A stretch of DNA of 64,000 nt from assembly GCA_964016875.1 (NCBI GenBank), contig OZ024719.1:69573224-69637223 (forward strand). Reading direction: 5' to 3'. This document shows, in pieces, positions 47,668 through 59,567 of the stretch. The position numbers and the translations under genes were made by a program. Positions within the stretch are counted from its first letter, which is position 1. Each line of letters starts with the position of its first letter. The notes beneath the pieces are model-generated. The model was not told where the DNA came from. It made no database searches and saw only the letters and a list, made by a program, of their open reading frames with translations. The stretch is from Fallopia convolvulus. Its lineage: Eukaryota; Streptophyta; Magnoliopsida; Caryophyllales; Polygonaceae.

Positions 47668-48065
47668 GGCTCTGTTCGGCAAAACAAGGTTTTTAAAGAG
47701 GTTAAGGTTTTTAAGGAGGTTTTTGAGTAGGTGTAGGTTTTTAGGTAGGTGTTTGAAATCTTATTTATAACCTCTAAAAACCTAACTGAGTGTTTGGTGC
47801 TATAAGGTTTTTAGGAGGTTGTTGTAATTAAATTAATGTAAAAATATTAATTAAAATAAATTTTCCAAATTTATACACTACAAGTTTTCAATAACCTCTT
47901 GAAACCTCTAAAAACCTATCTATAGGTAGGTTTCTAATTTGTGATTTTAAACCTCCTCAAAAACCTTAACCTTCCAAAAAATCTTGTTTACCAAACACCT
48001 ATTTAAGTAGGTTTTTATTAATACAAACCTCCAAAAACCTTCAATAACCTGTGCCGAACATAGCC
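47668..48065. mobile_element. Tourist-like (PIF/Harbinger) MITE
   Basis: A 398-bp element with TIRs GGCTCTGTTCGGCA and TGCCGAACATAGCC (one mismatch), flanked by TTA on both sides (47665-47667 and 48066-48068). The interior is built of aggtttttaggaggt-type motifs in inverted halves. No coding capacity. Confidence 0.88.
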
Positions 48066-48068
48066 TTA

Positions 48069-49244
48069 GTCGTGTTAAATTAATTTGTTCTATTTTGTTA
48101 TAAATTAATAAAAATATTGTAGTCTACTTTTGAAATTGATATGGAATACAAAACCAAATATTAATATGCAAATTTAAAAAAAAAAGAAAAAGAAAAAATG
48201 AGTACTACATGGGAAGCTTAAACCATTTTAAACCCAACGTTAATGCATGTAATATGGATCGAGTTCCATAGTTTTTGCGTGCACGCAGAAGCTTTGGGTA
48301 GTAGAGTTTGAATAATTGATCTTGAATGTTAAATAAAAAATTAACAATAATTTTTGTTAGATTCGGGGGCCGAAATAATCGGGTAGTATAGTAGAAATTT
48401 TACCATTTCACATATGTTGAGATCCACATTCTAATCAAAAAACTTAATTCAATAGGTAGGGTTTCATATTCCCTTATATACACTCTGATCTTTTGTCCCT
48501 TGTAAGTTGTAACCAATGTGGAAAGTCCAACAATTTTTACTGTTAAATAAAAATTCAATGATAATTATAACTACAAAATGAAAAATTAATGGGTAAATTT
48601 CTTCTATTTTCATATCAAGTTATTTTTTAAAAATTATTGTATTCATAATTTATAAAATTTCACATATATGATTTCTAATAAACTCTATTAAAATGAGACA
48701 TATGTATCACCATACGTACGGTCCATACCCACCATGCACCATGCATTAATTTTAACCTTATGCCGTGTTGTAGATTCTAATTTCAAATTTACATATTTAC
48801 CCCCCTTATCCAATTTCCAACTCAAAACAGAATGCCACTACTCAGATCCATAAAAAACTTACCACAGGGCACACTTTATCCCAACAAAAATATACCCCAC
48901 TATTACAAAGTTATTGCTATATTTTTTTTTTTGGTCGAACAAAGTTATTGCTATATATACTACGTACAAAGTAGATAAGGATAAGATATTTAATGAACAA
49001 CCGTGCCTTAGTGGAACAATATTTGTAAATTCCACTAAAGCGCGGGTGCAAAATCGTAATTCCCTCATAAATGCGTAATTCCATCATGCACGCTTCACAA
49101 AACTTGCGGCCTACGGCTGGCCGTTTACCGCCTTCGGATTTTCCTCTTCTGGAAATATCCCAATAAAACAAAAAAGTAATTAAATAAATAAAAATATCCC
49201 ACAAAAGGCTTTGCTTTTAGGCGGTTTACAACAAACCCCCTCTG
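48069..49244. other. Intergenic DNA upstream of the SRO gene
   Basis: AT-rich sequence without genes or clear transposon ends. The last few hundred bases are presumably the SRO promoter region. Confidence 0.5.
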
Positions 49245-49252
49245 TATAAATA
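49245..49252 (+). promoter_or_regulatory. TATA box of the SRO gene
   Basis: tataaata, about 150 bp before the ATG at 49403, followed by a pyrimidine-rich leader. Its position is suitable for a transcription start near 49275-49285. Confidence 0.6.
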
Positions 49253-49402
49253 AACTCAACGACCCCCGTTCAGAGTTTACACACCTCAACGTTTCTCGAT
49301 CTTTCTTCTCCAACAATCCAAGTTCAAAGACCGTTTGAATTTCCTTCTTTTCCAGAATTCTTCGATCGAGACTCAGATTACGTTTCCCTTTCTTTCCGCA
49401 AC

Positions 49403-50659
49403 ATGATTTTCCGTCAGGAACAAGATGATTTCGAAGCCGCCGTCGTCTCCGATTGCGAGAGCAGCGTGAGCGGTAGGCATTGGTCGACGACGGAGATCTT
49501 CTCAGGCGGCGGCGGATCTTGCAGTTTGATCGGCGTCGGTGAGGAGGACAGATTCCATAGACTGATCAAACAGAGGTTTCTATCCGGCCTGCAGCAATCC
49601 GGCGAGGCGGCGGATGTGGTGGCGATTCACCGCCGGATCTGGTCGGCGGCGCCAGCTCAGGCGAATCGTATGGCGTTCCAGATCTACCTTCGCGCCCTCG
49701 CGCATAAGAATTCCGGCAATGCGAATGTGAAATTCGCGTGGTTCGGGACGTCCAAGGCTGGAATCGAGAAGATTGTCGCTCACGGATTCAGTCACCAGGA
49801 GATAAATCGGAGTCCAGATGTCGTCTACGGCCGTGGAATCTACCTTTCTCCCGATAATTGCCCGCTCCCTAGGTAATGTGATGGAATTTCTTACTGGCAT
49901 TTAGAATTGTTGAGTAGTTTTGAGGAATTGCACTAAAATCTCATGTTATATCCATATACTCGATCTGTTGATTCTAATGGTAGAATTTGGGGATTCTTTT
50001 TGGCAGCGTGCAATCGGCTGTTGAGGATGAAGACGGCCTAAGGCATGTGTTGCTATGCAGAGTCCTGCTGGGGAATTTGGAGCCTATACCGCAGGGTTCG
50101 GATCAGACTCAACCGAGTTTGGATTGTTTCGATTCAGGCGTTGACAATATTGTATCGCCACAGAGGTACATTGTGTGGAGCACCAATATGAACACACACA
50201 TCCTCCCGGAGTTTGTAATCAGCTTCAGAGCGGATATTGATTCCCCACCTCAACGACCGGTTGCCGCTTCGCCATGGATGTCTTTTCATGCTCTGATTGG
50301 GGTGCTCTCCAGACAATTGCCGCCTGATTCCTTGAGTTTGATCAACAAGCATTTTAAAGACTTCAAAGTAAGTGTGTGTGAATTTGGGATATTTGATTCA
50401 CTTGATTGATCTTCAGTTACGATTTCTTATAATTGTCCAGTTCAGAAAATTGCTGTTAACAAAAACCTTGTACTTTGTATATTTCAAATTCTATTTGAAG
50501 ATTAGTGTGCTTCCGTTTCCTTGATATGGTACTTGACAATACAATTGGTTGATTTTACAGGAAAAGAGAATCCCAAGAGATGAACTAGTGAGGGCCATCA
50601 GACTCGTGGCAGGGGATAACCTGTTAGCTAGTGTCATAAAATCTTGTAGAGCAAATTGA
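49403..50659 (+). CDS. SRO family protein (inactive PARP-like plus RST domain)
   Basis: Exons 49403-49872, 50007-50367 and 50561-50659 join in frame to 309 residues. Residues 1-100 are low in known motifs. A PARP-like fold follows at about 109-235: FAWFGTSKAGIEKIVAHGFS, then GRGIYLSPD, then YIVWSTNMNTHILPEFVISF. An RST domain closes the protein from about residue 245 (PWMSFHALIGVLSRQLPPD to LASVIKSCRAN). This order without an N-terminal WWE domain and the short length fit the SRO2-SRO5 group of plant SIMILAR TO RCD ONE proteins. These bind transcription factors through RST and act in abiotic-stress responses. The histidine of the H-Y-E triad is not evident, so ADP-ribosylation activity is doubtful. 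I cannot say which SRO number it is. Confidence 0.93.
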
Positions 50660-52139
50660 GGTAAAATTCTAATGCTATTTTTTTATTCATTGTTATGTTG
50701 TGTGTTTCTGACAATGACATGTCGGTGGGTTGATACTTGATAGGTAAGTAAATATCATTATTAAGTTTAAGTCGGCACGTAATCTAGAGAATTCGTAGTA
50801 GGATAAGGAACGAATCATAGGAGATGAGTTGGAATAACGAGTGTCTGATTATATTATTAATTATATAAATATCTAAATAAGATAATGTAAATTATATATA
50901 ATTATTTTAATTATAATTTGTATTAACTATTTTAATATTCTAATCAATTTTTTGTTTTGAAAATTCATTCCATATTGTTTCAGCTCAATATTATCGATCA
51001 TAGAAATGTAAATTATACATCAAATTTTTATTAGTAGTCATTAATATTTAAATAATGAGTACTATCTGGCTTAGACTATTATATTTGCTAGAATATGAAA
51101 TATTGATTGATAGTAACTCCTAGCAAAACATAGTTTTTGGTATATAAAAAAGTTTACAATGGCAACAATGTGGAAGATTGTATTTTTGTGAAGGACAAAA
51201 TGTGCATTATATATTCGTATACTTTAGATTGCAATTTTGTGATCATTGAGAGAATTATCTCATCTGTTCGCAGGAATAATTGGTGGATAGGATGAGCAAC
51301 AACACTGCAACAGTATAGCGGTTGATGAATGGAAGATGTGTAGATGAGGAATGAATTCAAGCCAAGTTTCTCTTGTTTCTATCCGCTTACAGAATCCATA
51401 ACTTGTATATACACAGTCAAAATTCAGAGACATGATTGGGCCACTTAGTTGGCCGATTCTGTTAGGTTGGGCCTAGTGTGATTCTGTTTTGCTTGGAGTC
51501 TGTACTTTGTGGTAGATTTACATTTACATATTAGATTTTTGGTATAAAGGGAACTGATTCGACAAATTCCAAGTTTTTGGTATAAAGGGAAGTGATTCGA
51601 TCTAAAGATTTACATTTACAAATAATTTTTTTTTTCTTCATTACGATCAATGATTCACATTTGGTGCGCGCTGTTATGCTTGATTTCGTTAGGTTTGTAT
51701 CTAATTTTGTTAAACTATAGTCGTAAAATGGGTAAAAGCTTGAATGAATATCATTCAATAAGAGAGTGTTTAAATGTAGAATTGGTGGATCCAAATTTGT
51801 TTTATGATTTGGTATGTATGAAAAATGATAATTAAGCTTGTCTTCGAGGGGATTTGACCACCTCACTTGTCCACCTATCTATTAGTACTATGGCTGAAGC
51901 TTTTATACAAGTGAAGGACACCTCTATGACCGGGTTTATGAGCGCTTCTAAGCTATAAGAGCCTCTTTATTTATGATTTTCCCAACTTTTTTAAAGCTAA
52001 AATAAAATAAAAGCTATTTATTTAGTAGACAAAAGCTAAAAGTTTTTTTTTTCTACGAGCATTTCCATCAATGAGTTTGGTTGAAATACTAATAATATTA
52101 TAACAAATATAGAAACATTAAAAAAAAATTGATGGTTCT
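50660..52139. other. SRO 3' flank and intergenic DNA
   Basis: AT-rich. A short tandem direct repeat (tttttggtataaagggaa plus tgattcga) occurs at about 51536-51600. No gene seen. Confidence 0.5.
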
Positions 52140-52570
52140 ACCAATCTTTTTGTTTCGCTTCTTTCGGCTTCATTGTTTGGGACGACAATAGACATGTGAT
52201 TCATTTGGAGAATAGAACTTGCGGCGACCACTCAGTCATTATGATGGAATCCCTCAGACTAAGAAACGAAGTTAATGCAACACTTCATTTGGGCTTTAAG
52301 AAGAGAAAGATTGAAGGCGATAATCTCTGTCTTGTCAATGTCATCAATGGCATTTGGAGTTGCCTATGGGAGATCGAGATGCTAATGTCGAATATCCTTG
52401 TTTCCCTCTAGCGTTACAAAGTTAGGCGACTAAACCACATCTTCCAGGAGATCACCAAAGGTGATTGATCATATAGCACAGATGGCCATCCCTTAACGTT
52501 GCCTGAATTAGACCGCTCTTCAAGCTCTTGAAGACTTCATCCGTTTGAATGCTTAGGACAACCGACCTTT
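52140..52570 (+). pseudogene. RNase H-like (RVT_3) retroelement fragment
   Basis: Plus-strand frames show a degenerate plant non-LTR retroelement RNase H module: MMESLRLRNEVNATLHLGF, then KIEGDNLCLVNVINGIWSC, then WEIEMLMSNI. A frameshifted continuation near 52420-52490 resembles the domain's C-terminal end. Stops and frameshifts make it a pseudogene. No reverse transcriptase lies nearby. Confidence 0.7.
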
Positions 52571-52639
52571 AAACTTAAGTGAGGATTTTTGTTGTTTTTG
52601 CTACCTCGGGTGTTATAATGCCTCTTGCCACCAATGACA

Positions 52640-53336
52640 TAGTCCCACTAGGGATTTACTGTTGACCCAACCCGTAAAATTGACCCGAACTAGCCAAAAA
52701 TTTTACGATCAAGACCCGAAGATATGAACCCGAAATAAACCAAACCCGATAGATCTGAAATACGTTGGGTTGACCGATTTAGTATATATATAATGGAGTT
52801 TGGTTCAAATGAAACAAACTCTTATCGTGAAACGTGAAATGTGAAACAAATGCACTTTTCTTAGTTCGTAGTGCACTTTTTCGACAAAAGTGCATTGCAA
52901 AATACAAAAAAAAATCAATCCGAAAAAGTGCACTACAAAAAGTACGAAAATTCTACTACAAAGTACGAAAAGTGTAAATTCGAAGAAGTGCACTACGAAA
53001 TAGGAAAAGTGAATTCGTTTAAAGATAAGAGTTCGTTTCAGGATAAGAGTTTGTTTCATTTGAACCAAAATCGGAATGTACAAAATTTATTTTGAAATCT
53101 CTAATATATTTTATTACTAAAATAGATAAAAAAAATATTATAATTATATTACAATTTAATTAAAAATTAATTTTAATAATCATAAAATTTTGGATGTTTT
53201 TGACCCGCTGGGTCAACCCGACCCATGTAAAAACCCGCAACAATCAATTAACCCATGACCCGTAACGACCAAACCCAACTCAACCCAAACTCGAAACGAT
53301 TGCACCCGAATCCGACCTGACTCGATTGTCAGGTCT
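52640..53336. repeat. ACCCG-rich repeat block (hAT-like subterminal character)
   Basis: Both flanks (52650-52780 and 53205-53336) are dense in GACCCG/AACCCGA motifs and end with a tgtcaggtcta sequence. This resembles non-autonomous hAT elements, but I could not pair the ends or find a target-site duplication. A foldback MITE sits inside it. Confidence 0.4.
52798..53070. mobile_element. Foldback MITE with long perfect terminal inverted repeats
   Basis: The left end tttggttcaaatgaaacaaa (running on through ctcttatc) is perfectly complementary to the right end, about 28 bp. The interior keeps further pairing around gtgcactac/gtagtgcac blocks. Family unknown; it has no convincing target-site duplication. 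Confidence 0.75.
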
Positions 53337-54855
53337 ATAAGTAACATCTTGTCTACTTTTGCATAAAAATAGAAAAAATACAATAAATAAATAAAGTAGT
53401 GCTTTTGACTTTTGAGTAAAAAAAATGTAAAATATATAATAATTTTTAAATATGAAAATTTAAGGAAATGAAAGAAGTCAAATGACAGGAAGAAGAGTAA
53501 AGAAGGCTAAATACTTTATTACTCAATATTATTCACTTAGACGAGATCCACGAGGTCGGGATGTACGTATCTTCCTGAAGTGAGTTGAGAGGGTGTTTTT
53601 AATAAACCCAAAAATAAGAAAGTAAAAATACCAAACTAAACACAAACAACCAAAACATAAGTAATCAAAAACCTAAAAAAGACACCACAACTATGACCAA
53701 AGAAACCGAAGGAAGATGTATAGCAAAAACAAAGACAAACTATATAGTAAGAAAATAACTTGAAAGTTGAAAATATAAAGAGAAGTATTAGATATTTAGA
53801 TGTAAAGAAAATAGATAAAGAAACTAAAAATAATATGGCTACGAAAATTGAATCAATAGTGTGCATACTAGATTAGACATCACATTCTACCATCTAGAAA
53901 AAAAGTTATTTTCATTGTATACAACTTAATTTGATTTACTTATATTTGAGCCTAAATTTTAGAACCCAAAATTTTGACGAACCGGGTCTAAAAGGGGCAC
54001 CAGGCCCCCTCAAGCCGCCTCTATTCCGTCCCAAGCAACTGTCACCTTGGTTGTCTGTCTCATTCGGAGAAGTTCAAGTTGACATTATCACAATTATTCA
54101 ACTTGTCTGCTAAATTCACACTTGTCCCATGAAGACATAGTCCAAGTTGACATTAATAAGCAATGCTTTATAGTAGGTAGGTTTGCGAGAGAAGATAAAA
54201 TGCAGGTGGCTTGTGTTCACACACTTTATGTACATCATCCAATTCATTTGTTTTTGCAGTTTGTGACAAGCTTTACGCTTTTTATAAATCCTTGTGTTGC
54301 GTAGCTGAGGTAAACATCTTTTTAGAGGGCAAATTGCATGTTTTAAGACTTTCAAGTTTCAAGTGTTCATATATGAAATTAGATTTAAAAAAAAAAAAAA
54401 CTAACACAAGGTCTTTATCAAATCGATTAGGTTTTCCTAACTCGGGAGTTTGGACACCTCACCAAATTTTTTTGGTCGTTTAAATGATCACACTAGCTAA
54501 GAAGTTTTGTCGCTTTATTGTAGGATTTATACATGTTAATAAATGATTATTTCTAAAAATAATGTATTATATTTCTTCACTCAAAATTTCAAAAATTGAC
54601 CTTGTTTTTATACCAAATCAGAAAACTAAATGACATCGTCAATGGTAAATTCTAAAGTTAGGGTTTTCATGTATACAGAGTTTCAAAACAATGGTAAATA
54701 CTTGAGCGCTAGCTTCTGCCAATTACAACAAGTCAACAAGAACCTTACAAGCATTGCTTAATAAGCACTCTTCCATGGTTCATCCACAGTTTGTCTCAAA
54801 TGGTGATCTAGCAACAAATGTTTGAGAAATGCAGCAGATTCAAGCTCCATTTCAA
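53337..54855. other. Intergenic DNA 3' of the NOL9 gene
   Basis: AT-rich with no gene recognised. The part next to 54856 should hold the 3' UTR of the minus-strand kinase gene. Confidence 0.5.
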
Positions 54856-57764
54856 TTAGCTTGTAGGCAAAACATTTGCAGACATATAAGGAGACCTGCA
54901 TCCTTGTACCTAAACAGTAACAACAAAACAATTTGGGTAATTCAAACCAGTCCAAATTTTTCCAATTTTTCTGAGGGTGAAGAAAAAGTTCACACAGAAA
55001 ATAGCCGATTCAATTCAAACAATGATGATAAACAAATTGCATTAGGGAAATTGTTCCATCAGAAGAAAGACTGAATACCTGCAGCAAACCAGTAGGCAAC
55101 AGGATAAACCCTTGAAGGAGAAGGTCAACGTTCTCTAGGATGCTTGGCGGAACAGGAGTGATTACATATATCATGTTCTTGTCTGTGTCAATGCCCCTAA
55201 TATTTCCTGACACATAAAAGGTATGGCTATCTCAGTACAAAGTGAAAGAGAGACAACTTTTTAATCCATACGATTGAAAAAATCAAGTCATTGAGTGATT
55301 CAGTTTCACATTGTCATTGAGTGATTCAGTTTATGGCCATATTATGCAAGTATGATAACATTCCAAATACCATTTCAGCATAATAACAAAAAAACAACTA
55401 GCCAGCAAATACTAAAATGCATACCAAGGCCAACACATATAGGCAGACAATTATCTTCTTTTGGGCTAATTGCCAAGCCTACAATGGAGGCATTTGCACT
55501 ATAAAGAATTTCGGTACTTGGGATCTGAAAAGAAAATAGCCATGTCAGAAGAAATATTTCCTGTCAAATCTAAACATGTACATATGGAAGGGGAAAATAA
55601 TAGTAAACCTCGCAATGCAGATGCTCAATTTTGATACTTGACACAGGGATTTGATATGGAGAATGTGAGACCAAAGCATTTGCTAGTTCTCTTATTGTGT
55701 CAATATTCAAATCACTCGATAGGCATTGCCTAAAGTAAGCCATCAGTCTACGGTCTCTCAAGAGGTGTGATTCCTTCTGCCCCAATACCCTATAATCAGC
55801 GGTCAGTTAATATACATTTATGTTCAACACGGCAGAATTCTAACTTATGAGAGACACTTGGGCCTTTATGGGAAAAAAAAATCTTCTAAATTTTCTGTTT
55901 GGTGTGAAATGAATTGTACTGAAGTAATAAAGGAACTACAGTCAATAGAAAAAGGAATAAAAAATAGGGCATTTGTAATAGGCAAATGTCCCAATGCTTT
56001 TACCATGATCATATTTTGTGAACGAAAGCTAGTCTTTGTTGAGAGAAGCACAGTTTGATCAAAAATTCATCAAGTAGGAATATACTATAGTTACTACACT
56101 TGAATAAGAGATGAGGTCATCCCAGAATCTTTTAACTTCCAAAAAATCCCAAATACATTGACCTGGATGTATAGATGTGCAAATCTTGAAAACTTACGAT
56201 CTATTATAAGAATCCCGAAGAGCTGAATTTATTTCAATCAAACTGACAGCGCCATTGTCTTGATTATCCAGCCAGAAAGGCCCAATAGGCAGATTTTTTC
56301 TCTCAGCAGATATATTTATCTTCACCACATGCGTAGCAGGAATATAACTTAACATGTCCACCAATATATCATAACCAATACCTGGACCATAAGCATAACG
56401 ATTAATTAACATCATACAGTAACAATTTTAACCCACGTGAACAATAAGAGAATAATCACTGAAATACTTGAAACTCTAGCATGAAACAGCAGAAATATGA
56501 ACACAATCAGTCAGGTTTACCGAACATACCTTTCACCCATCCAGGAGTGTTAACTATAAGCGGCAACTCAGGTACATTAGGATTGCCATTCTCATAAGTT
56601 CTACATTCCTTCTTGTAGTAATCATAGAGCGCCCATACATACTTCTTGTATAGTTCAGGATCCCTCTTAGAAGAAACATCTCCAAAAAAATAACATCTAC
56701 ATAACAACGATAAGTGTTAAAAATGAAATTTGGAGAAATCACAATGAAAAAAGGACAGCCGTAGTGAGCTACTTCCTGGTCTTAACACACTATTGAGAAA
56801 TTGCAGGACACAAAAAACCATCAACATAAGATTTCCTAATCACAATTGATCATAACAAAAAATTAGAAAAGGGATTCTTTTAGGCTACTTAATGTTGCTT
56901 AACTCCTTACCAAGCATTTGTCGGATATACTTCAATCTATTCAAAAGTTACACTAGAAAATAAGTCAACTTTTCAGGAAGTACACATTCACTCCATTACA
57001 AACTATCCACAGATCCCTGAAGCTTAAAACATGGCGCATACACCACACAGAGAAATAGAACAAGATCCACAGCAGCTGAAAAACACCATATCAACCCTAA
57101 ATTCCTATGTATTACATATCTTCAAGAAGAAAATATCCTTCTAGAACATAGGCCAGCTTACAAGTTTGTACCTTTCTGGGGTCTTCAGGCATGGGATTGT
57201 TAAATCTGCACAAAGAGCAAAGCAAATAAATCAATCACTACCACATTTGAGATTTTCAATTCCCAATATTTAAATACTAGAATCACTAAGAAGTAAGAAC
57301 TGAGAAGCTGTATGAGCAAAGTGAAACCTCCTAATCAAAGTAGCAAGTACCTGGAGTTATCTGATCAATAACAGTTAGTGAGAGACAACCAGGAGCAGTA
57401 AACTCCGGCTGCCCAACATCAGTATCCAAATAAGCCACCCTTTTATATCTGCAACAGAACAATGCAATACATCACGGAATCTGAATTCCTTTTCCTCAAA
57501 CGCATAAAATTTGCATAGGGTTTTACAAATAAAGGCAAATTAGCAAACGATTCTGAGCTGATTGAATGCCAAAATAGAAAATAAAAGGACAAACCTGAGG
57601 AGTAGAGCGTTGAGAAGATAACGAGAGAAGGTGGTTTTGCCACTGTTCTTGGGGCCACAGATTACAGAAACTGGAGGGGAAGAAGAGATAGATTCACAGG
57701 CAATGGAATTCGCTGCCTCTGACCAATCCACGGGTATATGAATGCTAGGTGAAGGCTCCTCCAT
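54856..57764 (-). CDS. NOL9: Polynucleotide 5'-hydroxyl-kinase, NOL9/GRC3 type
   Basis: Exons in coding order: 57595-57764, 57351-57448, 57172-57205, 56530-56696, 56198-56381, 55609-55789, 55425-55524, 55079-55206, 54856-54909. They join in frame to 371 residues plus TAA. Walker A is GPKNSGKTTFS (residues 37-47) and YLDTDVGQPEFTAPG (63-77) follows in the GRC3/CLP1 kinase pattern. VNTPGWVKGIGYD lies mid-protein and a small beta-rich C-terminal part ends the chain (GNIRGIDTDKNMIYVITPVP). The family phosphorylates RNA 5'-hydroxyl ends, with NOL9/GRC3 acting in nucleolar pre-rRNA ITS2 processing. The NOL9 type fits better than CLP1 because no CLP1 N-terminal domain is present. The start at 57764 is preferred; an in-frame ATG at 57908 would add 48 residues of different composition. 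Confidence 0.92.
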
Positions 57765-58034
57765 TGCTAAGAGCAGTACAAACAGAGCAATTGACAGTGA
57801 CGGAGTCGGGCAGGGCGAAGGGGCGGGGCCAGAGTGCCGGAATACCGGCGAAGTCGTCGGAAGGGGACTGCACAAACAGGCGTCTGTCCAATGGCGACCT
57901 ACACGCATTGAAGAAGAAACGACTATAGACTTACTTTAGGTATATTTTGGGCTTTTTTTTATTTTTTTGGGCCTGCTAATAAATAATAGTTTTGGAACTG
58001 GTTTTTTTTAAAAGAAATCAGATTTCAAGTAAAA

Positions 58035-58520
58035 CTAGTGTTATTCCCGTACCTTGTACGGGTTTAATATAAAAATTATCTCATAAAAATTACTTTCGAC
58101 TTGTTTTTAAAAAATTTCCCAAACACATTTTTCACAATTAAATCACACTTTTTTAGTCTTATTCATGTACCTTGTACGAATTTAATAAAAAAATCATTTA
58201 TAAAATATTTTCGACTTGTTCTTAAAAAAAATTACAAACACATTTTCACAAATCACACTTATTTTAGTAAAGAATTACAAAATATTAATTTGTTAGTTGG
58301 TGGTTGTTTTTGGGATAGTTAAAAAAATAGGTAAGGTGAAAGTGGTTTAAAAAAATTAAAATTATTTTCTTAGTAAAAATTATAAAATATTAATTTATTA
58401 ATAGGTGGTGGGCTTTGAGGATAGTGGGTAAGTGGAAGTATTTTAGAAAAAATTAAAAAAAATTCAAATTGCCAATTTTTACAAAGACTTGGTTTTTGCT
58501 TTATATTTGTACTAGATAGA
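58035..58520 (-). mobile_element. Small non-autonomous Helitron
   Basis: 486 bp. On the minus strand the 5' end reads TCTATCTAGTACAAATATAA and the 3' end is a hairpin CCCGTACAAGGTACGGG, an 8-nt spacer and CTAG. It is inserted between A (58521) and T (58034), the Helitron AT target. A second, decayed hairpin (gtaccttgtac) lies at 58156-58187. No coding capacity. Confidence 0.85.
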
Positions 58521-58521
58521 T

Positions 58522-59149
58522 TAGCCTTCCTTTATTTAATTTATTGTCTACTTATTAATATTTACTTATACTGATATTGAGTTTGAGTTAGTAGAACTTA
58601 GAACAAGAAGTACTTCATAAATCCATTCAACTAGTTTAGTTTCTTTGGTATAATTTTCCAGCCTAAATCAATTGACTCAATTCCATCAATTCTAAATTAG
58701 CCTTTCATTATTGAGTTTGCAACTGTTGTGACCTGTGAAATGTATTTCTAATTGTAGAGTTTTTTTAGGATTTTTTATTAATTTTGATAACTAGATTTGA
58801 TAATAGGGTGTTGTAGATTGAATTAAAATGGAAATGTATTTTTTTTAAGTCCAAAAATTTAATTGATGTATATAGATTGTCAAACGGCCGCCACAAACTA
58901 GTGTTAATATTTTCATTGCGAATGTTGAATCAAAAGTGAAATTGATGGTGTTAATATTGAAACTATTTTGAATAGTTATCAAAGCATAGGCGCTCGTATA
59001 TAATTAATTATTTTGTATAGAAGGAAGATGAAGAGATCATGGATGTAATATAAATAGAAGACAACATAAAAAGAAAAGAAATTTTAAATAGTAAAGACCA
59101 CTTCATCAGGTAGTAAAATGTAACTTTAATGGGTATAAACTAGACAATG
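58522..59149. other. Intergenic AT-rich DNA
   Basis: No gene, transposon end or structured RNA recognised. Confidence 0.5.
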
Positions 59150-59567
59150 GACAAGCATCAAGAGCATCCATTCTAAGAGATTGCAATGGAAAAGTTATTA
59201 ATTTAACAGCTGGAAACTATGGACATATACAGTCATTAAAGTTGAAGCCCTAGCAATGAGAGATGAAATTAGATTAGCAAAGCAGGAAGGCTACACAAAC
59301 ATAGAAATAGAAGGTGACGATATACAAGTGATTAAAGCAACTCAAGGGGATCGGAATTGCCCTTGGGAAATTGAAATTGTCATGACGGATATCCGTATGA
59401 CCCTTCTTGCATTCCAATCAGTTCGAATATCTTATGTGCCAAGGAAATGTAATGATGTGGCTGATAAAATTGCTAATCTGAGCCACAGTTTTCCTACTTC
59501 AATCATTTGGAATCACCCAGAACTTAATGTTCTCATCCGTCAGGATGTTCTAGGACGCCCTCCTTGA
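59150..59567 (+). pseudogene. RNase H-like (RVT_3) retroelement fragment
   Basis: The open part from 59256 to a TGA at 59565-59567 encodes the C-terminal half of the RNase H-like module: AMRDEIRLAKQEGYTNIEIE, GDDIQVIKATQGD, ISYVPRKCNDVADKIANLS. Upstream, about 30 codons of the same domain are in another frame, with a 1-nt frameshift near 59240. The acidic GD pair and the final asparagine/aspartate region of the fold are visible. It is better preserved than the fragment at 52140. It may be a retroelement relic or a domesticated piece; there is no promoter evidence. Confidence 0.78.

Noticed and set aside
49580..49900. Antisense frame over SRO exon 1
   Set aside because: It is the shadow of a GC-rich coding exon, with no promoter or conserved motif.
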